Below are positions 1 through 13,104 of a stretch of DNA of 64,000 nt, piece by piece (positions within the stretch are counted from its first letter, which is position 1; every line of letters starts with the position of its first letter). The notes under the pieces were generated by a model. It was not told the DNA's origin and did no database searches. It saw nothing but the letters and a program-made list of their open reading frames with translations. The translations under genes and the position numbers were made by a program. The stretch is taken from NCBI RefSeq assembly GCF_018812025.1, contig NC_063045.1, positions 18,991,420 through 19,055,419 of the forward strand, given 5' to 3'. The stretch is from Megalobrama amblycephala. Lineage: Eukaryota; Chordata; Actinopteri; Cypriniformes; Xenocyprididae.

Positions 1-2401
1 GTGACATATCTCTGACCTTATGAAAGTAGGCCAATTCTCTCATTATCTGGCAACAAGCAATGTTTTCCAGAGGTGACTGCACTGGTGGTCTTATCATATT
101 TAATCTCCTGATTTCAGTGACATCTGTCCATACTGCCTCTCTCACACGCAGGCACACTCTCTGTCCTCTGTATGTCCTGCCTCCATCAGCATCGTCACCC
201 AACAAATACACTCATCTCTGATCATTCGTTGAACAGTAATCTCACCTAATCCAACTAGATATTTTTAATGAATTAAGTGGCAATCTAGATTTTATTTTCC
301 GTAACCATCCACTCATCTGATTGATTGTAAAGTCAGGCCCTACATCAGACAGTTCTTACAAGTCCTAATTAAACTAGAACACTTAGGGACATTAAACCAC
401 TAAAAAGAAGAAACAATAATTATAGTTTCAGGCTAAATTTTGCTTATGCTTTTACACACTGACATATACACAACAGTGTTGTTACATCCAACTCAACTAG
501 CTGTGCACCCTACAAATGCAGTTCATATTTCATGGTTTTGCGCATGAACTGAGTCTAAGGCCAAACACAGGGGGAAAAGCCCCTCACATGTTTCTGCCAC
601 AGCTTAAGTGGGAACATACAATATTGGGCCTTCACAACCAGAGGAAATTTAGATAATATATAATTATATCATGTTATATTATTATTTTAGATTCATGTTA
701 TGGTTATATTATATGAATCACATTCCATTACATACAATAGCAAACCAAGTGGTATTTAAAATTTTAATAAAAAATAATTTAAAAGAATTAAGATACTTTC
801 AGCATAATAATTAAAAAAGACTAGTTAAATAAAAAAATTATATTAAAATAAAACATGTACCATTTATAATACCGTCATAATATTCTAGTTTTATGTTTAT
901 ATTATATGAATGGCATTGCATTACATAAAATATCAAACCAAGTGGTAAATTTAAAATAAAATTAATAAAAGGACAGAATTTAAAAAAGTTACAATTTAAG
1001 CTAATTCATTCCACACTATAATTAATTGTGAAATAGATGTTACATAAACATCCCTTTCATTTTCATTTTTTAAATGTATTTATTTAAATACTTATTTTTC
1101 CAAGTAACTAAATCATTTTTAAAAATGACAATGTAATATATAAAACATGCTGGGGTTGTATTTCAGGCAAAAACATTTCCAAAAAGAAGGATTTAAATAT
1201 AATATAATATAATATAATATAATATAATATAATATAATATAATATACATAAAAACCAGATGTACAATTTTAAATTGATAAATTATTTTGACAATTTACGG
1301 TTGTCAAATATTACTGAAACATGTCCATAGTTTCTTAATCCACTAAAAATTACACTGAAATCAAAAAACGGCTCGGAAAAGTAGTTAGATCTGAAAAAAT
1401 GCACTTGCATTTCTTTGCAAATGCCACTGCAATGAAAAGAATTCATTTCTTCAACTGTGACTTAAGTGTCCAAATACGTTTTGGTGCCACTGTTTATTTC
1501 AGCATAATTGCCAATATAATAAATGTCAATGCCAGGTACTTGATGACTTGTTTTAGTCAATTGCAAGCAAACATCACGCACTATGACTTCTACAACGGAA
1601 GGCGTGGTTCAGTGGTTACGGTCATAAATCAAAGAACTGAATGTTTGGAGATCACTTCAGATATTTTGGAGCAGGTGAGTGTGGTAGTGCTGTTAGAAAC
1701 TAGGAGGGATAATAGCTCTGGCCGTGATCCAGTGATACCAGTGAAGCCCCGCACCCACAAATACTACCCATGTTCCCCCTTCAATTGGCAACTTACACCT
1801 TTTTTTGGCAGCAAAACGGTGGGTGGCTGGAGACCAAGATGAAGGCTATGGAGGGAAGAAAAAAAAAAAAAAAACAGTTCTCACCCCCCTAACACACACA
1901 CACGTACACACAGATACAGACGCAAAAATACCCCTCCAAATACCAGATGGTGTTTTTGGAATCTGTTTCCTTTTTTTTTCATGACAAAAAAAGACAACTC
2001 CCAAGGAACACGCATTCTGCATACTTGGGTACGGAGCCATACAACCGCCGCTGCGTTCACAGAAAGACAAGTATCAAGTGAGACATGACAGCGAAAACTT
2101 TATAAACAAACTGATGATTGCAGCTTGAGGAACAAGAAAAGTAGAAAAGACAAGCAGAAAAAAGTACACCAAACTGTAAAGATGAGAGACTCTGGTTGAG
2201 GCCATAATTGGTAAATAAATGGATGAGTGCCATGGCACAATCCATACCTGGTTTAGAAACTCCTCAGAGACATCCTCAAGAGCTGATATCAACCTTTCTA
2301 ATACATCAAGCCTGTATAAAGTATATGAAAATTACTGAAAGGGAGATCTGCACTGGAAAAGTCACTGGATTTAGTTACTGGATTTAGAGTGATCTCTATC
2401 T
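1..2401. other. AT-rich non-coding DNA, probably nfib intron 1
   Basis: No coding exon is recognisable on either strand. If the NFI exon at 8591-8686 is read correctly, this is intronic DNA downstream of it on the minus strand. An open frame of 147 codons at 1399-1842 (+) resembles no family I know, has an ordinary non-coding composition and lacks a convincing splice context, so I do not call it a gene. The main structure is a pentanucleotide microsatellite near 1200. Confidence 0.6.
1196..1246. repeat. (AATAT)n microsatellite
   Basis: About ten uninterrupted copies of a five-base AATAT unit, ending in a degenerate copy. Read directly from the sequence. Confidence 0.95.
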
Positions 2402-2403
2402 TA

Positions 2404-2677
2404 CACTCTTAAAAAATAATGGTTCCAAAAAGGAGGTTTTCACAGTGATGCCATTGAAGAACCATTTTTCGTTCCCCAAAGAACCTTTCAGCAAACAGTT
2501 CTTAAAAGAACCATTTTTCTTATTGTGAAGAACAATTAAAAAAAAAATTATAATAATCCAAAGAACCTTTTTTTTTTAACTATAAAGAACCTTTTGTGCA
2601 ATGAAAAGGTTCTACGGATGTTAAAGGTTCTTCATGGAACCACAGATGCCAATAAAAAGCCTTTATTTGTAAGAGTG
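2404..2677. mobile_element. 274-bp MITE with AAGAACC-type body and TA duplication
   Basis: The ends are inverted copies of each other: CACTCTTAAAAAATAATGG on the left and the complement of TTTATTTGTAAGAGTG on the right. Each end is bordered by TA, as expected for Tc1/mariner-type insertion. The body is rich in AAGAACC and GGTTCTT words that can pair. It has no coding capacity. A diverged relative lies at 37364-37616. The superfamily assignment is inferred from the TA borders only. Confidence 0.75.
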
Positions 2678-4279
2678 TACCTAAACTCTCTAAAAGAAGC
2701 ATCTGAAGGGAGCATCTTCACTCTTTATTGTCCCAAACAAGGCAAGAAAAAGGCACCAGACTGGCCCAAAGACCCAGCTGTCTTGGCCAGTAGCCATAGA
2801 TCTCTAGGGAGAGAAAAAGAGAGGGGCAGATAGAGAGCGAGAGAGTACGAGAAAAGCGACGGACTTGGGCGAAAGAGCGACAGAGAAGAGGAGGGGGCTG
2901 TCCTGCCGAGAGTGGCGTTCCACACAGAGCCATGCCAGGAATAGAAAGGGGTCCTTTTTCTCACATAGCGACCCCTAACCCCCACTAGACAGCAGGGATT
3001 TCACACGCATCTCTTCCACACAATTGATCCTTTCATTCCACAGCATAGACACACAGAGACGGGCTTAGATCGAAGAGAGGGGGAGGTAGGGAAGGTATAA
3101 GGGAGACAACAGGATGAACCGTCTCACAAACAGCTTTGATAGCATCAGGTCAAATATAGACGAACACAGACACTTTGCATGTATGAGGAAGATTGTTTTA
3201 CGGCAGTTGGGCCAAATCGTCCTTAACGCTCGCTCTACATGCTTAGAAAAGGCCATTTGGCCTTGGCAAGGGTATAGGTGTCACATAGCAGGGACAGGCC
3301 GGCCACCGGGAGCAGCCATCAACCTGTCTATGTCGCTATAATGGAGAAATGTAGCACATTATACATTTAATATGCATAATGCGTATAATGTGTTGAAAAA
3401 GTTGAAACATTTATTCAGATTTCATATATGAGATTAATTATATTTATATTATTTTTTATTTTATGTAAATATATATGTTATTATATAAATATATTTATTT
3501 TTATATAAAATATATAGGAGGATTAAAATATATCCTGCATGCTATTCTTAAAAATAGTCATTGATGTAATTTCTTCTAAAACTTTAGTGAGGAAGTATGT
3601 CAGTCTCAAAAGGAACAACAGTACAAATCCAACACGAAGCACCTATTTTTGAAAAACATTGCAAAACGTTCCAGCATATTTGATAAGACACAAAGGTTTC
3701 TCAGTTAATATCTTGAACTGACTCCAAATTCAGCTTCCTTTACTTCCTCTGTTGTTTTCTTTTTCCTTTTTTTTTTTTTTTTTTTTTTTGAACCACAGAG
3801 CCACATCCAAATCTGATCCTCGTTTCTTCGCATCTCTTGATGGAAAGCCAACAAAACAATTGTGTGCCAAGTGCGAGCTTGAGAGAATGCTAAAATTCAC
3901 CTGTCAATATTCTCAGTGCCCATCACTGCATTAATTTATTCAAACACGCATTTCACAGCTTCTGGCAGTTTTAATATGTGGGGGGAGGAAATATATATGC
4001 ATAAACGAAAACAAGTAACAAAATAAGCTCTTGGAACTGGGCATAAAACACTAGGCTCATGAAGCAGATATACATCACATTACAAAAAAGGCAAAGACAC
4101 CCTCAGGCACATTTTCTACAAAAGACATTTAACATATGAACGGATATTAGAGACTTTGCCTAAGTCAAGCAGAAAGTCTTCAAAGTTAAAAAGTACTCTG
4201 AAATCAGAATTCTTTATAATGCAAGTCTACCTACTGAGTAACTTGTATAATATATAAAAATATATTATAGTGTGTTTTG

Positions 4280-4305
4280 GTCTCTCTCTCTCTCTCTCTC
4301 TCTAT

Positions 4306-4358
<53 letters not shown>
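4280..4358. repeat. Compound (TC)n(TA)n(TG)n microsatellite
   Basis: Adjacent pure dinucleotide tracts: TC, then TA, then TG. Confidence 0.95.
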
Positions 4359-4361
<3 letters not shown>

Positions 4362-6424
4362 GTGAAAGAACAAACATTTGATAGCGCTGAATTGCGCTTT
4401 TAAAGGTGCTGTTCTGTCACCCATTGACAAATTAACTCCGACTCCATCAGGTGGGCGGTGAGTCATTCAGGGCTGGTAACGTAGAGCACATTAACAGATT
4501 GAGAGTCACTGAACGCTCAGTGTGTGCCCTGAGCACCAGCCCTGCTTTGGAGGTCTGAGCGAGTGGGATAGAGAAGCTGCTCCCTCGCTTCAGGGCTCGG
4601 CCTGGAAGTCCCAGAGCAGAGACACTGAGAGAGCATGCGGTGCTCAGGAAGTTCAAGCAGACAATTTTAATCCTCCAATTTCCTCCACTCTAATCATTTC
4701 TCCGTAGTCCACGGTGGAGACCAAATTAGAAACATCTTCCACTCCGACATAACACACACTACCCGGACAACAGGCGGCAAAAATGAGACAATGTGTAAAA
4801 CAAAGTGCCACAACAGATTTGTGTCAGGTTTTGTCATGTGGTCTTGGCTCTTTAAAGTATTGTTACGTTACAAAGTGTGTGCAATAAAATAAAACCTGCT
4901 TTACTAAATAACCTAAAAGTAGGACTGCTATTTTACTGAACTACTTTTTACAATTAACTCCAGCTGTGAGTTGTTCTAACAATCCAGGTTGCTTATTTCA
5001 CATTATTCGTCGTCATATAACAGAAAAAACACTTCCAATACTTTTAAATAAACAATTAAATGACAAAAAAGGTGCTTGCAGAACGTTAAATGATTTATCA
5101 GTATTTCATTGGAGTTTTTGAAAAGTAAAAAATACAAAGGGGACAAAAAGATGAAAGATGAAATGTAATTACTAATCATGCAGTGTCCTATAAAAAGATA
5201 TATAATAATCTAAATCCAATATAAGAAATAATGGCAAATTCATGAATATTTTATTTTCCATTATATACACTCAAGGTCGCCTTAAGACCTTAATTAACAA
5301 GTTTTACATAAGCTGGACATAATTATATCGCATTATAATTATAAGGTCCTATTCAAACGCTTCTTCAATATATTGCAATAACCCAGAACACATTTAAACA
5401 GCACATGCAAAGAGAATTAACACGGAGGGCTTATGAAACCTGACAGTGTTTTTGTCTCTCTTTTAACCTAATTTGATCTGTGACGTTAACGCTGCGGGCG
5501 GCGTACTCCAGTGGACCCTTACAGCAGCGATCATATAATGATTTTATGCCCTCACCCTATTCCCTCTAAATTTGGTGCCTCTCAGGGGTTTCTGCTCACT
5601 GACAAGCAGATTACAGAAGTGCCAATTGTACAGAGGATAAAATCCCATTAGCCCCTTAGGTGGTAAGGGATCCCATCACAGCAGCATTAGTGCACTGGTG
5701 AGTGGACATCACGCCCGATCTGGTCCTCCTCTCTGCCCCAAAAGCTCAAGCACCGCAGGAGAACAAGCGGTGTTAATTGCAGCGGGTATTTAAAAAAAAA
5801 TGTCAACATGCATGTCGGCCATTAAATAATCTTTATAAAGGATATAGATGATTACGATTTTATTTTAAGTGAGGATGTCAGTCTTGCTCGTTCTTAAATT
5901 ATCCAAATTTTATGAGTAACTGCCACTGAAAAACTAAAATGTTCTGACAATCCAACTGTGACGACAAACTAAAGAACTGATAGATGCACAAATAAAAAGC
6001 CATGTGACATTTAATAATTTTAGTATGAATGTAAACAGAGTAGTGTATTGGTTGTCTGGATGTTTCAGGCATTACTGGTCAAGTAAAAGCAGAAATGGGC
6101 AAAGAAAAGGAGGGCTGAGAAAGTCACATTTTGATCCATTCATTAAACTACAAATCACTACAATTCTAGTTTATTAATACTTTCATTGTTTGTATCTTTC
6201 CCTTTATCCCCTTAAAAAATACATAAAACACCACATGAACTAATGAAAAATTAATTACTAAACCCAGTATTTACTTCACCAAATCAAAATGTTGAATGAT
6301 ATTTTTTAGAGGAATTTTTATTTAAAGAAAAACAATACTTTAAACTTTAAAGAAAAACACAGTAAGCAACAGCAACAAAACAATACTAATATTAAATCCT
6401 ATTTTATACCATTTAAAATAATTC

Positions 6425-6425
<1 letters not shown>

Positions 6426-6459
<34 letters not shown>
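6426..6459. repeat. (TG)n microsatellite
   Basis: Pure alternating GT tract of about 17 units. Confidence 0.95.
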
Positions 6460-6461
<2 letters not shown>

Positions 6462-7939
6462 AAATGTTACATTTAAAATCAACATTATTGTTAATCTACT
6501 GTATGTGTGGAAATACAATATGGCAGATACAATTGCATACAAAATCTTCTGATCTAAACTTGGCCACATGTTGAATTAGGAAAACATTAATGATGTAACT
6601 AATGACAATTTGAATATGTAAGGTATATTTCAAATTCTCACAATATTTCTGCAAAAGCATTCATCGAATTTGAATTTAGAATTTGTAGAATTCAATTTCA
6701 TAATTTAAAACTATATCAACTACTTTTATCTAAAGATGCACAAAAAAACACTGATATTCTAATATCCTTAACGCAAATATTAGCATTCAGGTTTTAAAAA
6801 GCTTTTTGTACTAATTAAGATTAAGATTAAGATTTGCAAAGCAACAAAAGAATTTAAAAATGTTGTCATTAAGTTGCAAAACATATTAAGACCAGCACGA
6901 CAGATGTGAGTAATGTCACGCATCTCTGTTCCGTTATCTTTGCAAGCCAAATTAATAAGAGGAAGTACAATTTATGATCAACATAAAAAAAAATAATAAA
7001 AAGCATACAAACTCATCAGCAAAACTGAACTATCAACAACATCAACATTTCAAAAATCAGAACTAAATCTGACAAATTAAAGACAAACTAAAGGGATAAA
7101 AAAAAAGTCCCCAAGCAGTTGCACAGGCTCACATTCCCGCGGTGCCTCTACAGCCCTGGCCCTAGTGTGCATCACGAAGAAGAATTTGTGCACATTACCA
7201 CCCTCAACCACCCTCATAGAAACTGCACCGATCCCATTAAGCCCTCCACCCAGATACCAGAATATAGCATTTCTCTTCCTCTAATCTGGGCGCTCAAGTA
7301 GTTTCCCATAAAGGCGGTAAAAGAAACATGTACTCCAGTTTCTCTCTCACCAACTTTCCTCAGCAGTGTCATACAGAGAGACAAGCTTGTGTGACCCGGG
7401 TGAGGGGGGAAAGTGAAAGGAGGGGGAGACACAATCCGAGATCTGAAGTTTATGCTCCTCTAACCGGCAAATAATACAGTTATTGTTCCCGTGCAACACA
7501 ACTACCTAGTGTTTAAGTTGGCAAACGAGTGTGTGCAACAACAACAAAAAAGTTCTTTCGGACACCATGAAGGTTTGTAAAAAAAATAGCAATTATAATA
7601 ACGAAGGCAATAATGCTGTTTAAGTTCAAGCAGGGCTAATGAATCATTGCCTAATGAACCCTGGACACTCTGAAAAGCCTTTCATGTACCCGACGCGGCT
7701 CATTTGTAACTGCCGGCCACAATAGACTATTGTGAATCCCTACCCCTCCTCATCTTGCTGCGATCTACAAACCAGACTTTTTTTCCTCTCCCACTTTCAC
7801 CTCTCTTCATTTCTGGTGGAGCGACAGTTATGTCAAAGGTTGTCTGGCCTCACTGACCACAACAAGCAAGTTAATCTGCCCCGGCACAGAGTCCGTCTTG
7901 TCCCAGAACACTTTGGAGTTTTTTTCCCTCTCTCCTCTT

Positions 7940-8280
7940 CATGCTTTAATTGCAGCGACGGAGTGTCATAGCCGAGGAGCGGAGCACAGACTGAGCACTG
8001 AGCGAGCGACCGCGTGCACCACAAAACCTCAGTGTAAACAAGGGATTAAAAGAATCGATGCAAGACCTGTCCTGTTTCTCCTTCTTTGGACTCCTGTGCA
8101 AAACTTTTCTGTCAAGTGAAAGCGGAAGACGCTGGAGAAGAAAAAAACACACAAGGGACGTCTCGTTTGCGGATACGGACTGACAGCAGAAAAGTAATGA
8201 ATGAATGAGAAATGTCACTTGTGCGAAAGTGACAAAAGAGCTTTTGTTTTCGACGAGGATATATTTTTCCGTACTCAAGT
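7940..8280. promoter_or_regulatory. CpG-rich block near the NFI first exon, candidate alternative promoter
   Basis: This block stands out from its AT-rich surroundings by many CpG dinucleotides (for example around GAGCGAGCGACCGCG at about 8000-8015, and again near 8127, 8160, 8172 and 8256). It begins about 300 bases downstream, in the NFI reading direction, of the NFI first coding exon. NFI genes are known to use several alternative first exons, often inside CpG islands. It could serve another NFI start on the minus strand or an antisense transcript on the plus strand. No initiator or core promoter element was proven. Confidence 0.4.
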
Positions 8281-8590
8281 ATGTGAAAAAACAAAGTCAA
8301 TTGTTATGTGACATCTTTAACAAAGTGGACAATAAAAGAGGAGTACATTAAAGAGAAAACAAAGAAGATAAATGTGACATGACCCACAGAGGAGCTATTG
8401 TGTGGAACAAAACTACAATAAAAAAACTAATTGCCACCAACTGGACAAAAAAGGAAGAGAGGAGTTTCAAAAAACAAAGTGTGTTCTGTGTGCATAAAAA
8501 CGAAGGAGGGAAGTTTTTCTTTAAAAAAAAAAAAAAAAAAAGGTAAAAGAAAAAGAAGAAGAAAAAAAGGTTCGGTCGCTGCCAACTTAC

Positions 8591-8686
8591 CATCCACCAA
8601 GTCCTGGCCGAGATGTCGTAGCAGAGCTGCCATTTGATGGAGCCTTCCGAGGTTTTAGCTGCCATTACGCTGTCAGCAAGCTTCAT
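8591..8686 (-). CDS. nfib: Nuclear factor I (probably nfib) alternative first coding exon
   Basis: Read on the minus strand from the ATG at 8686, this exon gives 32 residues starting MKLADSVMAAKTSEG and ending with DISARTWWM, followed at once by a perfect donor GTAAGT at 8590-8585. This is the alternative NFI N-terminus (MKLADSVMAG...ARTWWM) that in vertebrates is spliced in phase 0 to the common exon starting DEFHPF, which begins the CTF/NFI DNA-binding domain. NFI proteins are nuclear dimeric transcription factors that bind TTGGC(N5)GCCAA. The common exon is not in the window, so it must lie beyond position 1 on the left. The exon is about 40 kb from frem1 and points the other way. NFIB and FREM1 are neighbours on human 9p22.3, which is why I favour nfib over nfia, although this N-terminus is best known to me from NFIA. 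Identity as an NFI exon is secure; the paralogue is inferred. Confidence 0.85.
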
Positions 8687-9170
8687 CTGATGCTAGTGCA
8701 CTCACCGGAGATAAGACACCTAATTGAGAAAACATTTGCACTGGCATGTTGGGCAACATGTAGCCCACTCCATACCATATGGAATCATGGGTAAAAAAAA
8801 TCCTTGACAATGAACCAATCTCACGCAGACCCCGTGGCAAGGTGAGCGGCAGTCATCTGCTCACAGAGCGAGCTGTCCTTAAAAAAATACACCACAATGA
8901 TGAGCCCTTTTTTTCCACATCACTGAGTGCCTGAGGTCCTTTTTTCTCCTTAATTAGGGCTCGCGCTTCATCACTGCCACCATCACCATCATCATCACCA
9001 TCATCATCACTATCACAATTTAGTTGACTTAGGTCTGCTCAAGATCTTTTTCTCCTTCATTCACTTTTTTTTTTGGAGGAGTGGAGAGATTTAATAGGAC
9101 AGAGTCAGGTTGCGGGAGTTAAGGGAACGGACTGATGCGCCACAGGCTATTAGCCTGAAATTCTGCTGGA
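8687..9170 (-). promoter_or_regulatory. Probable NFI 5' UTR and promoter region
   Basis: This lies directly upstream of the NFI start codon. It has mixed composition and contains a donor-like GTGAGT on the minus strand about 25 bases before the ATG, so a short upstream intron or leader exon is possible. A (CAT)n-type trinucleotide tract lies inside. No TATA box or cap site could be fixed; the role is inferred from position. Confidence 0.4.
8976..9017. repeat. (CAT)n-like trinucleotide repeat
   Basis: Imperfect ATC/CAC trinucleotide run just upstream of the NFI exon. Confidence 0.85.
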
Positions 9171-12100
9171 CAGATGGAACTACTTAAAGACTATCATGCA
9201 ATGTTTTGTTTTGGACTTCTTCCCCCTATGCCGGAAAAAGGTTTCTTTTTGGGGGCAAATTTATTTTCAAATCATAGTCGAGCACACCAACAGAAATATT
9301 CAACGCTTATTGACAGTTCTGCGTTTACAATGTTCAAATTATTTTACTGTAATTTATTAACAAAGTTATCCATCCTGATATCATTTACGTCGACACTGTA
9401 TAACCACTGTAAGTTTCTACAGTGTATTCTAATTAAAGAAAACTTTTAATCATTTATTCATCTTTAAAATTAAGCATGCGGGTACATTCTTTTTAAAATA
9501 TTTTTTAAAGATTATTTGATTTTTTTCTGCAAACGGTTTTATTATTAAAACACAATATCACTATATATATTTTTTTTAACTTTTAAAACTTTCTCTTTTC
9601 TCAAAAGCTTTTTTGTCTCCCAAGCATAAAAGTGATATAGCGACAGAGGTTATGAGAGGTTTGGGTGCTTCAGGTTCCTAAGTAAGGGGAATACCTGAGA
9701 CATGGGCAAGAGAGGGAGAGACTAACCATCAAACAGTTCTCCCATTGTGACGCTGGCTGAGGAATGTGATTTAGCCGGAGATATTGGGAACATTGTTGGG
9801 AGAGGAGAAGTGGAGCGCCACAGGTAACCCTTACTCCAGGGTCTGGGTCGGCAAACCTATAGACAGATTAATCAACTTTTTTTTTTGGTCATCAACTTTT
9901 TCAGTTTATTTTGCTTATTTGAAAATACCTTTAAAACAAACCTCTTGAAAATGCCTTATGTAATTAAACTTATGTCCTTAGCATCAATCAAACTCAACAT
10001 GGCTAAATTAATTGGCAATATTATTAGAGTAAGTTATTCAAAATTTTAAGAAATTTTAGTTTTATTATTATTATAAGACTATGAGTTTTAAGTGCTTTTA
10101 GTGTGAACTTTCTGACTTAAAATAAAACTAAAGTCCGCCGCAGTAACGCTGGGCTTGGTTAAAAAAACAAAAAATGACGGCAGATAATCCTGCGAACAGA
10201 ACGGCAGGGGTCTGGACACTAGCCCTGATTGGGAGCCGTGCCATACGGCCAGCAAGCACTGTTTACTATATACATCTCACAGGTCATCAGGGTCCACACA
10301 CAGCCAAATACTGGGCTAACATTGCACAGGAATGCAATTATAGCCCTCTCACTATGAAAGCTTGGGAGGTAATCATTTCAACAATGCTGTCTGTTTAAGT
10401 GGTATTGCTTCTGAAATGTTTTGTGGATCCAAACAGCATTTAAATAAGGAAAGATGCATGTAAATGAAGCGAGTGGGATCACCGGATCAAATCTATGAGT
10501 ATAAATATGTAAACATAACCTATTAAATAACCTATTTAACTGTCAGTATTTAAATTACATTTCTCCAAATAAATAATAATCTACAGAAAATAAACTGCCT
10601 ACAGAATCTATCATTTTAGAATTTCAATTAAAATATCTTATCTTACAGAATGACTGTCAAAAGAATAATGCAGATAAAATTAACACCTTCCTTTATGTGC
10701 GAAATTCATATTAACACAAATCATTTACTGAAATAGAAAAACACACAAAATTTGTTGTTCCTCTGTTGCCCAGTAGAAGGCACTCTTGTACTGATCTGAC
10801 CTGCTTTGATAAATTTGCTCTCAAGTTTCTTGAGACTTTCGGTGACATCTCATAGAATAATCTTACTTCAATAAACTCTGTCCTGGTGAGGAAAATAACA
10901 TATTTGAAGATATAACTGACTCATTTTCTATATATAACAAAAGCAAAAAAGGAAGAACAGTATTCAAGGATGTTCAATAAACAATGTATTTGAAACACTG
11001 TGGATAATCAATGACAAAATGAACCTAGACAAAAATAAGTGATTAGATATCTCTATCAATATCTCTATCATAATTCATAAACCATTTTAAAAGTCAGAGT
11101 CTCAATACATGCAAAAATAGACATTTCAGTCTTTTTTGGATTAAATAATCTGTCTATTTCTGTTGCATTCATACAGTGGTTAGAAAGTCCATTTCAATCT
11201 ATGTGAAAAATCAAATTACACACTACGGCATCTTCTTGCTAACCTTATTTTACTTCAAATGCCCCAAAATTATCTGACACAAGCTCTGAGATGGAAAAGC
11301 ACTCTGCCACCTAGCAATGCCAGTTACTCTCTATAACAGGAAACTTAGCAAATCAAAAGCAGGTCTGAAGTTTTGAATAGATCTACAGTATAGCATACAT
11401 GTGCTGGAATCAAGATCTGGTCTGTGGGAAACTCAGAAAAAATATCACCAGCTGCAGCCGGCAATCTGCAAACCATGAACGACATGCTCCTGAAATCACG
11501 CTACATTGACGCTACTAACTGTTTTCAAATTGTATATATGACAAATTCATTTTCCAAAACAAATCATTCTCTTCATGCACATTTAGCATTTCCACATGCT
11601 GTAGTATGTCACATCATACTTGGTTAAGCATTACATGCCTGTTTTTTCTTACCTAATCTAAATGCTTTCTGATAGCCTTTATATTTATGTTTACTAACTT
11701 TTTGTTAATGTAAAATTAGTATCCGGCTGAAAACACTGGTTTTATTACCTGCCAAAACATGTCCCCAATTTCTCCTTTAAAAAAAAAAAAAAAAAAAAAA
11801 AAAGGAAGGTGTCTTTAGTTCCAGAAAAACCTTACAATGTTCTGAGAAATCTCAATATGACTTTCAAAAATGGTCTTTCTGTAAGAAGACAAATGCTTTA
11901 TATCTATCCTAAACAATTTTAGGAGAAACATCTGAGACTAAGCTGATACTTAAATGAAACTATAACCTGAGCTTATAAAAGATCAACAAATTCACAACAT
12001 TAAAGTCACAAAGAAGTAGCGACAGATTTTTTCTTCCATATTATAATGTGCATTCAAGTGAAACAGATTATCGAAAAAGACAAAAAAAAAACATAGGACA

Positions 12101-12355
12101 GGCACTTGTTCTGTTCTGTTGACAGAGTTATGAAATTTTTGTAAAAAAAACTACACGAGGTCCAAAGAAATAACAATAAGATGCAATTAGAACTTTAAAA
12201 TATATATATAAAAAAATAGGCCAAATTCAACAATCATTGATCCAACGGATAGAAAATGTGTCATTTATTATATTCTTGCAATAAATAAAATGATCAACTA
12301 GCACAAATAACACCGCTGTGCATGACCTGATCTAGTTTTAACATCCTAGATAGCC
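9171..12355. other. Intergenic DNA upstream of nfib
   Basis: No exon recognised. The stretch 10160-10500 is less AT-rich and non-repetitive in appearance, the sort of sequence that can be a conserved non-coding element, but this cannot be tested here. A 26-base poly-A run lies at about 11779-11804. Confidence 0.5.
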
Positions 12356-12358
12356 TAA

Positions 12359-13101
12359 AGGCCCCGGTATACTTCAAACGAAATGGAAGAACGAACTGAT
12401 GTGACGTCATTTCGAACAAAATCAGGCCAAAACGAAGTTCGTTTTGTGTTCTTTTTGGAAGTTCGAAATGACTTGCCAAAGCAAACTTTCAGGAAAAGTT
12501 CGGTCCTGCTGCAAAACACCTTCGTACTACCATTGGTCAGTGACGATAACGTAACAGGAGGTGTGCGCCGAGGATCCGCCTTCATTCGCGTGGAAGTCTT
12601 CTCTGACTCATTTGATCTGTAGAGTTCATCGAGGTAAGAGCTCCGTGGGTGAAAACATGAACACACTGGATAGCCGCTTTATAGTACAAAATGAAGTTGT
12701 GCTTCTGATGAAATGAGGCAATGACACTGTTTTTCATGTTCGATACTGTAAAGCTGTTTGATTTTAAGCAATCTATTAAATAAAGTGCTATATGAAGACG
12801 TGACTTTACTGGAGTGCTAATTTGCAGAGCTCATGCTAACATACCCATGCTGTTATGATCAGACGCTTTTCTGATTCTTTCTATAATAAATGCTTGCTGT
12901 TTTCTCATTCTTGTTGGGTTTGTTTTAGTACTGAGAAGAAAGTGCACGGCACATATTTACATATTCATCTAAATGTCGATCTCAGCAGTGTGGGCGGTGT
13001 TAGATGTTCGTTTACGGTATATCGCTGGTCGCGCATTTCGAACTTCGTTTTACTCCTAAACGAAGAACGAAAAAGAACTTTGTTTGAAGTATACCGGGCC
13101 T
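12359..13101. mobile_element. 743-bp DNA transposon with TAA target duplication (PIF/Harbinger-like)
   Basis: The left end reads AGGCCCCGGTATACTTCAAA and the right end, inverted, AGGCCCGGTATACTTCAAA. Both are flanked by TAA (12356-12358 and 13102-13104). A three-base TWA duplication is the signature of the PIF/Harbinger superfamily. The sub-terminal parts also pair (GAAGTTCG and CGAACTTC words). Three overlapping short open frames inside show no transposase motif, so this copy is non-autonomous. The superfamily call rests on the duplication only. Confidence 0.75.
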
Positions 13102-13104
13102 TAA

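Larger units (their letters stand above)
2680..7690. other. Non-coding DNA, probably nfib intron 1
   Basis: About 5 kb without a recognisable exon. Visible content: a purine-rich GA stretch at 2810-2895, a poly-T run near 3764-3789, TC/TA/TG microsatellites at 4280-4358, a TG tract near 6426-6459, and several less AT-rich patches (4430-4760, 5440-5800, 7100-7440) that could be regulatory. I searched for the other common NFI first exon (the YSPxCLTQ type) and for the DNA-binding exon (DEFHPF) and saw neither. Confidence 0.5.

Noticed and set aside
1590..1640. A-box-like GTGGTTCAGTGGTTA suggesting a tRNA or SINE
   Set aside because: No matching B box at the right spacing and no cloverleaf could be formed.
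1399..1842. 147-codon open frame on the plus strand
   Set aside because: No known domain, weak start context and no splice support. It overlaps ordinary AT-rich intron DNA.
7946..8278. 110-codon minus-strand frame in the CpG-rich block
   Set aside because: No NFI or other motif; the block is better read as promoter or leader sequence.
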